Positions 12,200 through 20,191 of a stretch of 64,000 nt of DNA are shown here, piece after piece; the first letter of the stretch is position 1; each line of letters opens with the position of its first letter. The notes beneath the pieces are model-generated. The model worked only from the letters and a program-made list of their open reading frames with translations. It was not told the DNA's origin and made no database searches. Made by a program: the position numbers and the translations under genes. Origin of the DNA: Arthrobacter sp. NtRootA1 (GTDB lineage: Bacteria > Actinomycetota > Actinomycetes > Actinomycetales > Micrococcaceae); the NCBI RefSeq assembly GCF_019976975.1, contig NZ_AP024630.1:1-64000 (forward strand), given 5' to 3'.

Positions 12200-14206
12200 T
12201 CAACTGAGTTTTGATTGAGCCACGGTGTTCAGCGCCCGCTCCAGAAATGTCTTCAGTTCACTATCCCCCAGCACAGGAGTCACCACCCCGAGCTCCAGCG
12301 TCGGTTGCGTCTTGGCGCCGGCGGCCGCCAACGCTGCCTGGAGATTCCGGCGGGCTTCGGCCACGGCCGGGGAATCCCCGCGCTTGGCAGCGTCGAGCAT
12401 GATCAGGGCTTCTTCCACGCCTCGTCCGTAATTGGCTGCCGCAGTTGCCCAATGGGTGGCGTCCGCTGCGAACCCCGGCACTGCCATCTTGGGTAACAGT
12501 TCCGGCAGCCTCTGCAGCAGCTCAGCTCGGGCCTTCAAGCCGCCTGAAGGGGACCTTCCGGCGTCGTAATCAGACCAGAACTGCTCAATATCCCGCCGGA
12601 GCTCAGGAGCGGACGGAGTGAGCTCATCGTCCTGCCAGTCTTGGTTGAGGTCCACGAAGGCCTTCACGGCCGCGAGGACCTCCGGATCTGGCCCCGAAAC
12701 CTGTTTCAGGGCTGCATCCATGGACTTGCCGGGATCGTACGCCGGTCCATTCCATGAGAGATCGGCGTAGTTGAAGATGGCGGGGAAGGACAGGTAGGGC
12801 TCGATCATCGGATTGGTGACTAGTCCACGGACAGATTTGTACAGCTCCGAGTCGCGTCCGATCACCGGTGCCATGAACAGGTGGTCCTGCGAAAAGTCGT
12901 TCACGGGGTAGTTGTCCCAAATGACCAAGTCGCGTGGAGAACCCGGACTCCCGTATGTCCGCCGGGCGGTCTCGGCTGAGTCGGCGCTGATCCTGTGGGA
13001 GACCACGTCTTCACCGGTCCACTGGACCACGATCCCGGGGTTCAGGGCCCGGCCAAGCTCCTTCTTGTACGCATTGCTGGCGGAACCGTTGTAGAACGTA
13101 GGAACCGTCTGGAGGGGTTGGATGTCCGCCTTCGCAGAGATGAACCGGTCATTGACGTCATTCAGGAACGAAGCCTGTGCCTTGGCTAGATTGGCTTGGC
13201 CTGCGCCAAACTCCTTGAGGTCTTCGGCGCATTGGACCTTCGTGGCAATGTCATCGAGGGGAATCACGAACGAACGGACACCGATCGAATACAGGGATTC
13301 GAGCTTGGCCACTGCAAAGTTAAGGTCTGCCTCCCTGGAGTAGCAACTATCGATGCCCGGGGACAGCGCGTAAGTAAAGCGGATGTGGTTGGCCGTGGCG
13401 GTATCCACCAGCTCCTGCAGTTCTTTGAGGTCCTCGTTCGAGTACAGTTCCCGCCACTTCTCCCGCAACTGTGGATCATCCTTTGGGGAATAGATGTAGG
13501 TATTCATTTTTTGGCGTCCTGCGAATTTGAGGACATCCAAACGGGCCTGATGGGACCAAGGCGTCCCGTAAAAACCTTCGATGACGCCACGGGTCTCCAT
13601 CAACGGCCAGTCACTGACGCGTGCGGCGGCCATTGCCCCATCCTTGAGCAATTGGCGTGCGGTCTGCACGGCATGGAAAACGCCGTCGGCATCCGTTCCG
13701 GCGAGTACCGCCGTCGGAATCCCTGAAGTTTTTCCGGTGGCTATGGCGTAGCCTTCGGCTCGGCTGACTGCGTTCTGGTTGTCCGCCGCACTTTCCTTCC
13801 CCAGCTCTTTGAGTACCGGGCTTACTGTGGGATCCGATGCGGTGCCAAGGAAGACGGCCGAACTGCCGGCCGCTGGGCCGTTCAGGGCTGTCACCGCTTC
13901 TGCAGTACCCCCCGCTCCTGTCACCAGGTCTTGGAGGGCGGTGATGGACGCTTGGTCTGTGCCAGGGGAAGCCACGATGTAAACGTGGCCGTTCAGAGGT
14001 ACGGGATCCCCCACTCCGGCCTGGAGACGTTGTGGGACCGGGAAGATGCTTGGGATATCGATCTTGCCCGTCCCGTGGCCCCCGGACCGTTCCCGGGAAA
14101 CCACCAACCAGCCCGTAACAACCAGAGCGACAGCCAGAGCCGCAACTGCGATCAGCAGCAGCACTGATCGCCTCGGTCTAGCTCCACGGACGGGCGTTGT
14201 GTTCAA
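12200..14206 (-). CDS. Secreted or anchored GH84 beta-N-acetylglucosaminidase-like protein
   Basis: This 668-aa protein has an N-terminal transmembrane or signal segment (about residues 14-38, VLLLIAVAALAVALVVTGW) after an Arg-rich start. A GH84 accessory alpha/beta domain and then the NAGidase barrel follow. The barrel begins at ETRGVIEGFYGTPWS (about 208) and includes MNTYIYSPKDDP and the paired aspartates in FVIPLDDI, which match the GH84 catalytic Asp pair. Such enzymes cleave beta-linked N-acetylglucosamine from glycans. The TTG start at 14206 is supported by AAGGGG 8 bp upstream. The gene stands alone, divergent from the EamA gene. Confidence 0.85.
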   Translation of the reverse strand: MNTTPVRGARPRRSVLLLIAVAALAVALVVTGWLVVSRERSGGHGTGKIDIPSIFPVPQRLQAGVGDPVPLNGHVYIVASPGTDQASITALQDLVTGAGGTAEAVTALNGPAAGSSAVFLGTASDPTVSPVLKELGKESAADNQNAVSRAEGYAIATGKTSGIPTAVLAGTDADGVFHAVQTARQLLKDGAMAAARVSDWPLMETRGVIEGFYGTPWSHQARLDVLKFAGRQKMNTYIYSPKDDPQLREKWRELYSNEDLKELQELVDTATANHIRFTYALSPGIDSCYSREADLNFAVAKLESLYSIGVRSFVIPLDDIATKVQCAEDLKEFGAGQANLAKAQASFLNDVNDRFISAKADIQPLQTVPTFYNGSASNAYKKELGRALNPGIVVQWTGEDVVSHRISADSAETARRTYGSPGSPRDLVIWDNYPVNDFSQDHLFMAPVIGRDSELYKSVRGLVTNPMIEPYLSFPAIFNYADLSWNGPAYDPGKSMDAALKQVSGPDPEVLAAVKAFVDLNQDWQDDELTPSAPELRRDIEQFWSDYDAGRSPSGGLKARAELLQRLPELLPKMAVPGFAADATHWATAAANYGRGVEEALIMLDAAKRGDSPAVAEARRNLQAALAAAGAKTQPTLELGVVTPVLGDSELKTFLERALNTVAQSKLS

Positions 14207-14325
14207 TCAGATGTCCCCTTGGGAAAGCCGTCGCCGACTGTCTGGAATGTTGACTCAAGACAACCACACTGTCCGCGCCGCACATAGAGGGCGGGACGTG
14301 CGCCTCACCAAACTAGGGTTGATCC

Positions 14326-15234
14326 GTGAACCTTCTCATTTCCGCGCTGGGAGTCCTGGGCGTGGCTTCCTCAGGACCACTGATCGCCGGCACCTTGGGT
14401 GCCACGTCCGTGACGGCGTTGGCGATCGCCTTCTGGCGGAACGCGATCGGCGCAGTCGTGATGGCCGCACCGGTGGCCATCCGGGAGCCCAAACAGTTTG
14501 GGAAGATCAACCGGCGCGAGTTTGGCTGGTCCACGGTTGCCGCCGTCGCTCTGGCCTTTCACTTCGCTTGCTTCATCACGGCGCTGCAGCTGACCTCGGT
14601 AGCTGCAGCCACTGCCTTGGTCTGCCTTCAGTCGGCATGGATCGCGGTCTTCCAGTTGTTCAGGGGCGCCCGCCATCGCTGGCCGGTTCTGTTGGGACTG
14701 GGGATAGCCTTTGTCGGAGTCGTGGCCATTACAGGATTCGATATGGGCTCCTCACCGCAAGCCCTGCTGGGCGACGTCCTCGCGCTGGCGGGCGGAGCCC
14801 TGGCCGGCTTGTACACGTTGGCTGGCGGCAAGGCCCGCCAGTCCATGGGAACGGGCACGTACACCACGCTCTGCTATGGAATGTGTGCTGCGATTGTTGC
14901 CGTGTTGGCTTTGCTCAGTGGCCAACCGTTGGCAGGGTTCGACGCCGGAGGCTGGCTTGGGATTCTCGCCATCACCGTGTGTGCACAGTTGGTAGGGCAC
15001 ACCGCCTTCAACCACCTGCTGGCCACAATGAGCCCCTTGTTGGTTTCCATGATCATCCTGCTGGAAATTCCGGGGGCAGCGATCCTGGCGGGCATTTTCC
15101 TCAACGAGACACTCCCCGCTGGGACATACGCCGGCCTTGCGCTCATTCTCATTGGACTCGCGGTGGTGGTCTCCGGGCAACGGCGTGGCAAGGGCGAAGC
15201 AGACCAGCGGGAGGCCGAGCTGGGAACTGACTGA
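14326..15234 (+). CDS. EamA-family (drug/metabolite) transporter
   Basis: This 302-aa protein has about ten hydrophobic segments arranged as two EamA repeats, typical of the DMT superfamily of exporters. The first repeat ends near FDMGSSPQA, and the second begins at ALLGDVLALAGGALAGLYTLAG. The start is GTG 14326, with AGGG 8 bp upstream. The substrate cannot be read from the sequence. A longer open frame on the same strand (14046-15230) is a frame shadow. It converges with the glycosyltransferase gene. Confidence 0.85.
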   Translation: MNLLISALGVLGVASSGPLIAGTLGATSVTALAIAFWRNAIGAVVMAAPVAIREPKQFGKINRREFGWSTVAAVALAFHFACFITALQLTSVAAATALVCLQSAWIAVFQLFRGARHRWPVLLGLGIAFVGVVAITGFDMGSSPQALLGDVLALAGGALAGLYTLAGGKARQSMGTGTYTTLCYGMCAAIVAVLALLSGQPLAGFDAGGWLGILAITVCAQLVGHTAFNHLLATMSPLLVSMIILLEIPGAAILAGIFLNETLPAGTYAGLALILIGLAVVVSGQRRGKGEADQREAELGTD

Positions 15235-15266
15235 GCTTCCGCCGTCGGGCTTCTACTGCCGGGGGC

Positions 15267-16166
15267 TTACAGGCTGCTGCGCCGAATGCCCTGCGCCGTG
15301 TTGGCCGTATGAATGGCCCGCAGGAGCTTGGCAGGGAAATAGACCGAGAAGAACACCACCATGGGCGCCTTCAGGGCCATCTTCTTAACGTTGTGCGCCT
15401 TGTACGTCCGGTCGAAGCGCGTGACGTAATAGCGGTAGTCCCGCGGAGAGTCCTCAAGGCGTCGGGCGGACATGCCGGACACCATTTGCGGGCAATACCG
15501 GACGTGGAGATCGTGCTCGGCGAGGTGCAGTGAGAGGTCGATGTCCTCGTGCATCTCATCCTTCTCATCGAGGCATGTTTCGTCCCGGATGGTCTCCCAG
15601 GCAGTGCGCCGGAGGGCCATGTTTGAACCGAACAGGAAGTGATATTGGTGCTTGGCCAGACGCAGCATCAGCTGGCGCATTTTGTCGTCTGCCTTCAGTC
15701 CAAAGCGGCGCATTGGCATGTCGTAGTAGACCACAGGTCCGGTAGCAGCCTGGACGGACCGGTCCATGAAGGCCTTCTGGACTTGCTCAACCCAGTCAGG
15801 TTCCAAGACAGAATCGGCGTCGATGCGCCCCACGATCTCTCCTTTGGCGCTGTTGAGGCCAAAGTTGCGCGTGGGAATGAGCCCCTGCGTGGCGTCCTGC
15901 CGTAAAAGGATAATGGGGCTTTCCGGGTATTCCTGCTGCATCTGGCGCACGATCCTGGCGGTGCGGTCAGTGGAGAGATTGTCCACCACGATGATTTCCT
16001 CAGCAGGAACAGACTGGTAGATGGCCGCGATAAGGCACTGGCGAATGACGCTTTCCTCGTTATACGCCGGGATGACGATTGAAACCCCCGGAGGCTCCGG
16101 GACTTCCTTGAGGGCACCCGCAATGGGTCTATCGGCTGACATCAGTTCAAATCTAACACCCGGCAT
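15267..16166 (-). CDS. Family 2 glycosyltransferase
   Basis: This cytoplasmic GT-A fold transferase begins its catalytic domain at VSIVIPAYNEESVIRQCL. A DNLSTDRTARI motif follows, and IDADSVLEPDWV carries the metal-binding DxD. At about 299 aa with no clear membrane segment, it resembles transferases that build surface polysaccharide or glycolipid. I prefer the ATG at 16166, with GGGGA 4 bp upstream. The open frame continues to 16277, but that extension would cross the palindrome at 16207-16240. An ATG at 16142 is also possible. Confidence 0.82.
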   Translation of the reverse strand: MPGVRFELMSADRPIAGALKEVPEPPGVSIVIPAYNEESVIRQCLIAAIYQSVPAEEIIVVDNLSTDRTARIVRQMQQEYPESPIILLRQDATQGLIPTRNFGLNSAKGEIVGRIDADSVLEPDWVEQVQKAFMDRSVQAATGPVVYYDMPMRRFGLKADDKMRQLMLRLAKHQYHFLFGSNMALRRTAWETIRDETCLDEKDEMHEDIDLSLHLAEHDLHVRYCPQMVSGMSARRLEDSPRDYRYYVTRFDRTYKAHNVKKMALKAPMVVFFSVYFPAKLLRAIHTANTAQGIRRSSL

Positions 16167-16206
16167 AGCGTCCCCAGCGGACCATTGGGTTACAAGGTGG
16201 CAAACA

Positions 16207-16240
16207 CTGAAGGGATCCCGGCCAGCCGGGATCCCTTCAG
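16207..16240. terminator. Perfect 16-bp palindrome, likely terminator
   Basis: Arms CTGAAGGGATCCCGGC (16207-16222) and GCCGGGATCCCTTCAG (16225-16240) are perfect complements with only two bases between. There is no T run on either side. It lies 45 bp past the end of the minus-strand gene 16286-17251 and just before the glycosyltransferase start. It probably terminates the former transcript. Confidence 0.65.
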
Positions 16241-16285
16241 ATGATGTTTCAGTGACGGCCTCTATGAACCAGGCCAATCAGAACC

Positions 16286-17251
16286 CTAGAGCTGAGGGTC
16301 CTTGGACGTGGAAGTGGTGTCGTGGTCCTTTTGGCCGCTTGCGGCAATGTTCCTCACAGCGGTCTTGGCATCCGTAGCGACGTTGGCCTTGGAATCCTTG
16401 CCCTTCTCGAACGCGTCCTTGGTTGCCTGCTCCACTTCTGCAGCCGCTTCCTCGGGCGTAATGTCAGAAGTCTTGGATTCGGCCGGCAAGGTTGACGTCG
16501 CCGTAGCTGATGCTTCAGTGTCTGCGGGAGCCGGTGCAGGCGTTGGGGCAGGGGTTGGATTGACCGGGGCCGGCGTCTTCCAAGGATCCTCCACAGGTTT
16601 GGAGGCCTTCCACGCAGCGACACCGGCAGCAACCGCGGCTGCAACAACTGTGACAACCAACCATCCGCGCTTCTTCGGCTTCTGCTGGACAGCCAATTGC
16701 TGGGAAACAGCCTTGCTGGTCTGGTCCGCCACTGCCTTGATTTGCTTGCTGGTGGCCTGCGCTTGCTCCTGCACGCTGTGAACCACACCCGAGTCCACCA
16801 GTTTCTGCGCAACGGCATCCACCTGGGCTGGCGCGTTCTCAAGGACATGATGGACAACTACGGAAGCCTGGCCCAATTGCTCGGACAGCTTGGGCAGGTA
16901 CTCCTCAACTACCTTGTCCCGGGCGATTCCAAGGGCCGGAGTTGCCTTATTAAGGGTCTCCTGGATCTTCGGCGTGGCGTCCTCCACAGCGTCATGGATC
17001 TTCGGCGCGAGGTGCGCCAGTCCATCCTGAAGCCGCGGCGTAACTGTTGCCACGCCGTCGGCGAGGTTGTGCGCCGCCGACTTCAGTCCCTCCTGGATCT
17101 TCGGGGAAGCGGTATCAATGCCGTGCTGAATACGGGGAACAGCCCAATTGACGGCTGCTTCCACGCGGGGCGCCGCCCAGTCGCGGGCGTTATCCACACC
17201 AGCCGCAACGGAGTGTTCAAGGTCGCGGGCAATACGGTCTGATTTCTTCAC
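16286..17251 (-). CDS. Repeat-rich helical membrane protein in the cwsA position
   Basis: I do not recognise a named family. The 321-aa protein has three parts. Residues 1-190 are helical, with repeating units of the form AAPRVEAAVNW, ASPKIQEGLKS, VTPRLQDGLAH and APKIHDAVED, suggesting an amphipathic 22-residue-type repeat. A single membrane helix follows (RGWLVVTVVAAAVAAGVAAWKA), then a Pro/Ala/Thr-rich and acidic tail. GTG 17251 is preferred, with GGGAGG 5 bp upstream. It is divergent from cyclophilin, exactly where mycobacteria carry cwsA, and has the same order (helical region, membrane helix, proline tail). A cell-wall or division role is inferred only. Confidence 0.7.
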   Translation of the reverse strand: MKKSDRIARDLEHSVAAGVDNARDWAAPRVEAAVNWAVPRIQHGIDTASPKIQEGLKSAAHNLADGVATVTPRLQDGLAHLAPKIHDAVEDATPKIQETLNKATPALGIARDKVVEEYLPKLSEQLGQASVVVHHVLENAPAQVDAVAQKLVDSGVVHSVQEQAQATSKQIKAVADQTSKAVSQQLAVQQKPKKRGWLVVTVVAAAVAAGVAAWKASKPVEDPWKTPAPVNPTPAPTPAPAPADTEASATATSTLPAESKTSDITPEEAAAEVEQATKDAFEKGKDSKANVATDAKTAVRNIAASGQKDHDTTSTSKDPQL

Positions 17252-17404
17252 AACTACCTCCCGATACACATGCTCGTTTGAAGCTAGCCTACGTGCCCTG
17301 AGGAACAGCGGCTATTCATCTGCAGGATTCTTCCCGGATTTCACCCAGCGCGGAACCGGCATTACAGCCATGCCGGCGTTGACCCTGCATGAAAGAATGG
17401 GGCC

Positions 17405-17947
17405 ATGACCATCGCAACCGCAAAAGCAACGATCCACACGAGCCTCGGCGACATCAAGGTTGACCTCTTCGGTAACCACGCCCCCAAGACGGTCGCCAAC
17501 TTCATTGGCCTCGCCACAGGCGAAAAGTCCTGGACGCACCCGGAAACCGGCGAAGACAAAACCGGCACGCCCCTTTACGACGGCACCATCTTCCACCGCA
17601 TCATCAAGGACTTCATGATCCAGGGTGGCGATCCCCTGGGCCGCGGCGTTGGTGGACCGGGCTACAAGTTCGACGACGAAATCCACCCTGAGCTGACCTT
17701 CAACGCTCCCTACAAACTGGCCATGGCCAACGCCGGCATCCAGATGGGCAAGGGCACCAACGGGTCACAGTTCTTCATCACCACGGTCAACACGGACTGG
17801 CTGTTCGGCAAGCACAGCATCTTTGGTGAAGTAGCTGACGAGGAATCCCGCAAGGTTGTTGACGCCATTGAGGGCGTCCGCACCGGCATGGGCGACCGCC
17901 CCGTTGAGGACGTCGTCATCAACAGCATCGACATCGAACAGCTCTAG
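17405..17947 (+). CDS. Cyclophilin-type peptidylprolyl isomerase
   Basis: The enzyme catalyses cis-trans isomerisation of proline bonds during folding. The 180-aa protein is a single cyclophilin domain with IFHRIIKDFMIQGGDP and GSQFFITTVNTDWLFGKHSIFGEV, including the catalytic Arg and the Phe/Gln of the binding pocket. It has no signal peptide, so it is cytoplasmic. It occupies the position of ppiA (Rv0009) of M. tuberculosis. The rhomboid gene follows 9 bp downstream, probably in one transcript. Confidence 0.95.
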   Translation: MTIATAKATIHTSLGDIKVDLFGNHAPKTVANFIGLATGEKSWTHPETGEDKTGTPLYDGTIFHRIIKDFMIQGGDPLGRGVGGPGYKFDDEIHPELTFNAPYKLAMANAGIQMGKGTNGSQFFITTVNTDWLFGKHSIFGEVADEESRKVVDAIEGVRTGMGDRPVEDVVINSIDIEQL

Positions 17948-17956
17948 CCTGCATTC

Positions 17957-18811
17957 ATGAGCTACGGAATCCCGTCGGCAGAGCCGTCCGCCACCATCCC
18001 GGTGTGCCCAAGGCACCCGGACAGGCCCTCCTACGTGCGGTGCCAGCGCTGCGGGCGCCCAGCGTGCCCCGAGTGCCAGCGGGCGGCCGCCGTCGGGTTC
18101 CAATGTGTTGATTGCGTCAACGAACAAAAACGTACGACGCCGAGCTACCGCTCTCCCTATGGCGGTGCCTTGGCGACCGGCCGTCCTTTGGTGACGTTTA
18201 CGATCATCGGGTTGTGCGTGCTGGTATACATCCTTCAATGGATTGTTCCTGGCGACGCTGTATTCCAGAATTTTGCCTTCGCAAATTATGCAGCTGCCAG
18301 CGAGCCTTGGCGGATGCTTACGGCGGCCTTCCTTCATTCGCAAGGGTTCCTGCTGCACATCGTCCTGAACATGTACACGCTGTGGATTTTCGGACAAGCC
18401 CTTGAGCCTTTGCTCGGGCGGGTCCGGTTCCTCGCCGTGTACCTGCTCTCCGCCATTGGCGGATCCGTGGGCTATCTGCTGTTGACTCCCACTTTTCCCG
18501 TGGTGGGCGTTGTGGGAGCTTCCGGCGCCATCTTCGGTCTGTTCGGTGCCATGCTCGTAGTGCAGCGTCACCGCGGCGGTGAAACCAAACAACTGTGGAT
18601 CCTCATTGCGATCAATGGCGCCATTGGCTTCTTTGTTCCCAGCATCGCCTGGCAGGCACACCTGGGTGGCCTGATCACCGGCGCCCTCGCTGCCGCCGCC
18701 ATCGCCTATGCCCCGCGGGGCAAGAACCAAGCCCTGCTGCAAGCAGGCGGCCTCATCCTCGTGGCAGGCCTTCTGGCCGTGGTCGCGTGGTTCCGCATCA
18801 CTGCGGGCTAG
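17957..18811 (+). CDS. Rhomboid-family intramembrane serine protease with N-terminal zinc finger
   Basis: This 284-aa membrane protein cleaves substrates within the bilayer. The N-terminal 60 residues carry a B-box-like zinc motif with paired Cys/His (CPRHPDRP, CQRCGRPACPEC and CVDC). About six membrane helices follow. The catalytic serine is in GASGAIFG and the catalytic histidine in AHLGGLITG; HIVLNMYTLWIFG holds the conserved His/Asn of helix 2. It lies directly after cyclophilin. Its last 14 bp overlap the convergent GyrI-like gene. Confidence 0.92.
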   Translation: MSYGIPSAEPSATIPVCPRHPDRPSYVRCQRCGRPACPECQRAAAVGFQCVDCVNEQKRTTPSYRSPYGGALATGRPLVTFTIIGLCVLVYILQWIVPGDAVFQNFAFANYAAASEPWRMLTAAFLHSQGFLLHIVLNMYTLWIFGQALEPLLGRVRFLAVYLLSAIGGSVGYLLLTPTFPVVGVVGASGAIFGLFGAMLVVQRHRGGETKQLWILIAINGAIGFFVPSIAWQAHLGGLITGALAAAAIAYAPRGKNQALLQAGGLILVAGLLAVVAWFRITAG

Positions 18812-19436
18812 ATGCAACTCTTTCTGCATCCGTGACCGGTTGCCGCAGAATCGTCTTCAGTTTCTCCGGTGGAGTACGGCGAGGATCGCTCAGGTAGATC
18901 TCGTGATGCTTCCCCGTCATCATCAGTGACTCCCCGGGGATGAAGCTGTTATGCATTGCCTCCAGCACGGGACCTTCGTCATCGTAGGGGCCGATGTGGA
19001 GTGTCTGGACGCTTAGTCCTTCATCCAGTGTTTCCAAGCGAAGGCCGTCGATTGCCGGCGCGGAGCCTTTGTTCGCGACGATCTTACGTGCCTCCTCGTA
19101 GTGGTCCTGGGTCATCCAGCCAGGAACCATATTCATCAGGGTCCAGTCCCAGCGCGACTTGTCCCTGGCGCTTGTAAACGTATCCATGTCCTCTGCCCAC
19201 CAGAGCGCTTCCAGGGGCATCACGGTGTAGTCGCGGCCCAGCTCCTGTTTGCTGAAGAACTTCATCTTGTAAGCGACAGGGTAAAGGGTGGCCAGTGCGT
19301 CCTTGTACTCCTGCGAGGTATTTGGATCGCCATGGCCGTCGATCATGAGGAACCGGAGGGCTGGAACCGTCACCACGGAAAACCTGCCACACGAAGCCTT
19401 GTATGTTTCGATCTGTCTTTTGAGGTCGACTTTCAC
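18798..19436 (-). CDS. GyrI-like small-molecule-binding domain protein
   Basis: A 212-aa cytoplasmic protein resembling the GyrI-like/SRPBCC ligand-binding family: VPALRFLMIDGHGDPNTSQEYKDAL near the N-terminus and LHIGPYDDEGPVLEAM near the C-terminus are recognisable. Such proteins bind small hydrophobic or cationic compounds, and no enzyme activity is evident. I prefer GTG 19436; a TTG at 19445 lies too close to the AGGGGAGGGG ribosome site. It converges on rhomboid, with overlapping 3' ends. The DnaA-box region lies immediately upstream. Confidence 0.8.
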   Translation of the reverse strand: MKVDLKRQIETYKASCGRFSVVTVPALRFLMIDGHGDPNTSQEYKDALATLYPVAYKMKFFSKQELGRDYTVMPLEALWWAEDMDTFTSARDKSRWDWTLMNMVPGWMTQDHYEEARKIVANKGSAPAIDGLRLETLDEGLSVQTLHIGPYDDEGPVLEAMHNSFIPGESLMMTGKHHEIYLSDPRRTPPEKLKTILRQPVTDAERVASSPQ

Positions 19437-20191
19437 GACTGGCAATCCCCTCCCCTTCTGCGCTGACTGACTAGGTTATCCACAGCGGTTGTCCACAATG
19501 TGTGTAACTTACATGGGTGTAGTTAGCTCGCCAACCCCTCGTACGGGTCGTCAGGGCGGCAGATATCCCCCGAAAGGCATGCGTTCATCCACACCTGTGG
19601 ATAACTTTGTCCCAGATTCTAAGTCCATTGTGGACAACTAAGCCAATTCCTGGCCATGTGTGGATAAAACTGTTAATTACGCCTCAGCACGGCACCTATC
19701 AACAGCCTTATCAACAATGTTAATAACTTACACAGGTGTAGTTCATGTGCTTGGTGGCCCCCTCAGGGCTGTAACTGCGCGGATCTCCGCTGAGAAACCC
19801 ACAAGTTTTCCCCACCTGTGGATAACTTGTGGGTAGGGGGCTGTTGTTAAGTGGGTAACTGTCCAGGCCGTGAGAGGCGTGAAAGTGACCAGTGAGGGCG
19901 GAAAGCCCGCTGAGGGATGATTTTTGGCTCCGGCTCCGCCGGTGAAAACGCCGGTGGGTAAATCCAGCAATGCCCGAGCCATGAACGTTCGGTGAAGATG
20001 CGGCCACTATCCACAACGCGATGCACAGTGGGTATAACTTCGCGCCGCTCAGTGCGGGGTCCGGAATCAGCACCGGCGCAAGGGTTTTTGCGAAAAGTGC
20101 ATGGATGTCCACAGAACTTATCCACTCCTGTGGATAAAGTTACGCACTTCTGTGGAAAAGGATTATGGGCGTCTGTGGGCAGGCCGAGGCC
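19437..20191. other. Second DnaA-box cluster (non-coding)
   Basis: This 755-bp stretch has no plausible gene; the open frames in it have no recognisable protein. It holds five perfect 9-mers: TTATCCACA at 19476-19484, and TGTGGATAA at 19596-19604, 19659-19667, 19817-19825 and 20129-20137. It also holds two TTGTCCACA-type boxes (19489-19497 plus; 19629-19637 minus). Near matches are at 19585-19593, 20007-20015, 20105-20113 and 20118-20126. oriC in this window has only two perfect boxes. AT-rich patches lie at 19668-19680 and 19716-19730. DnaA-box clusters near the origin that titrate DnaA are known in Streptomyces; a similar role, or an accessory origin, is my inference. Confidence 0.75.
19476..19825. 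repeat. Diverged tandem duplication (about 220-bp period)
   Basis: TAACTTACATGGGTGTAGTT at 19505-19524 recurs as TAACTTACACAGGTGTAGTT at 19724-19743 (18 of 20 identical). The block just upstream also aligns (box-rich 19476-19504 against 19695-19723). CACCTGTGGATAACTT recurs at a 221-bp offset (boxes at 19596 and 19817). In the second copy the first two boxes have decayed to CTATCAACA and TTATCAACA. Confidence 0.65.

Noticed and set aside
14046..15230. 394-aa open frame overlapping the EamA gene in another frame
   Set aside because: It is Arg/Gly/His-rich without hydrophobic segments, while the 14326 frame gives a clear ten-helix transporter.
16167..16277. N-terminal extension of the glycosyltransferase frame
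   Set aside because: It would translate through the 16-bp terminator-like palindrome and does not resemble the family.
19720..20112. Open frames in the DnaA-box region
   Set aside because: No ribosome site or recognisable protein, and they cross several DnaA boxes; the region is better read as non-coding.
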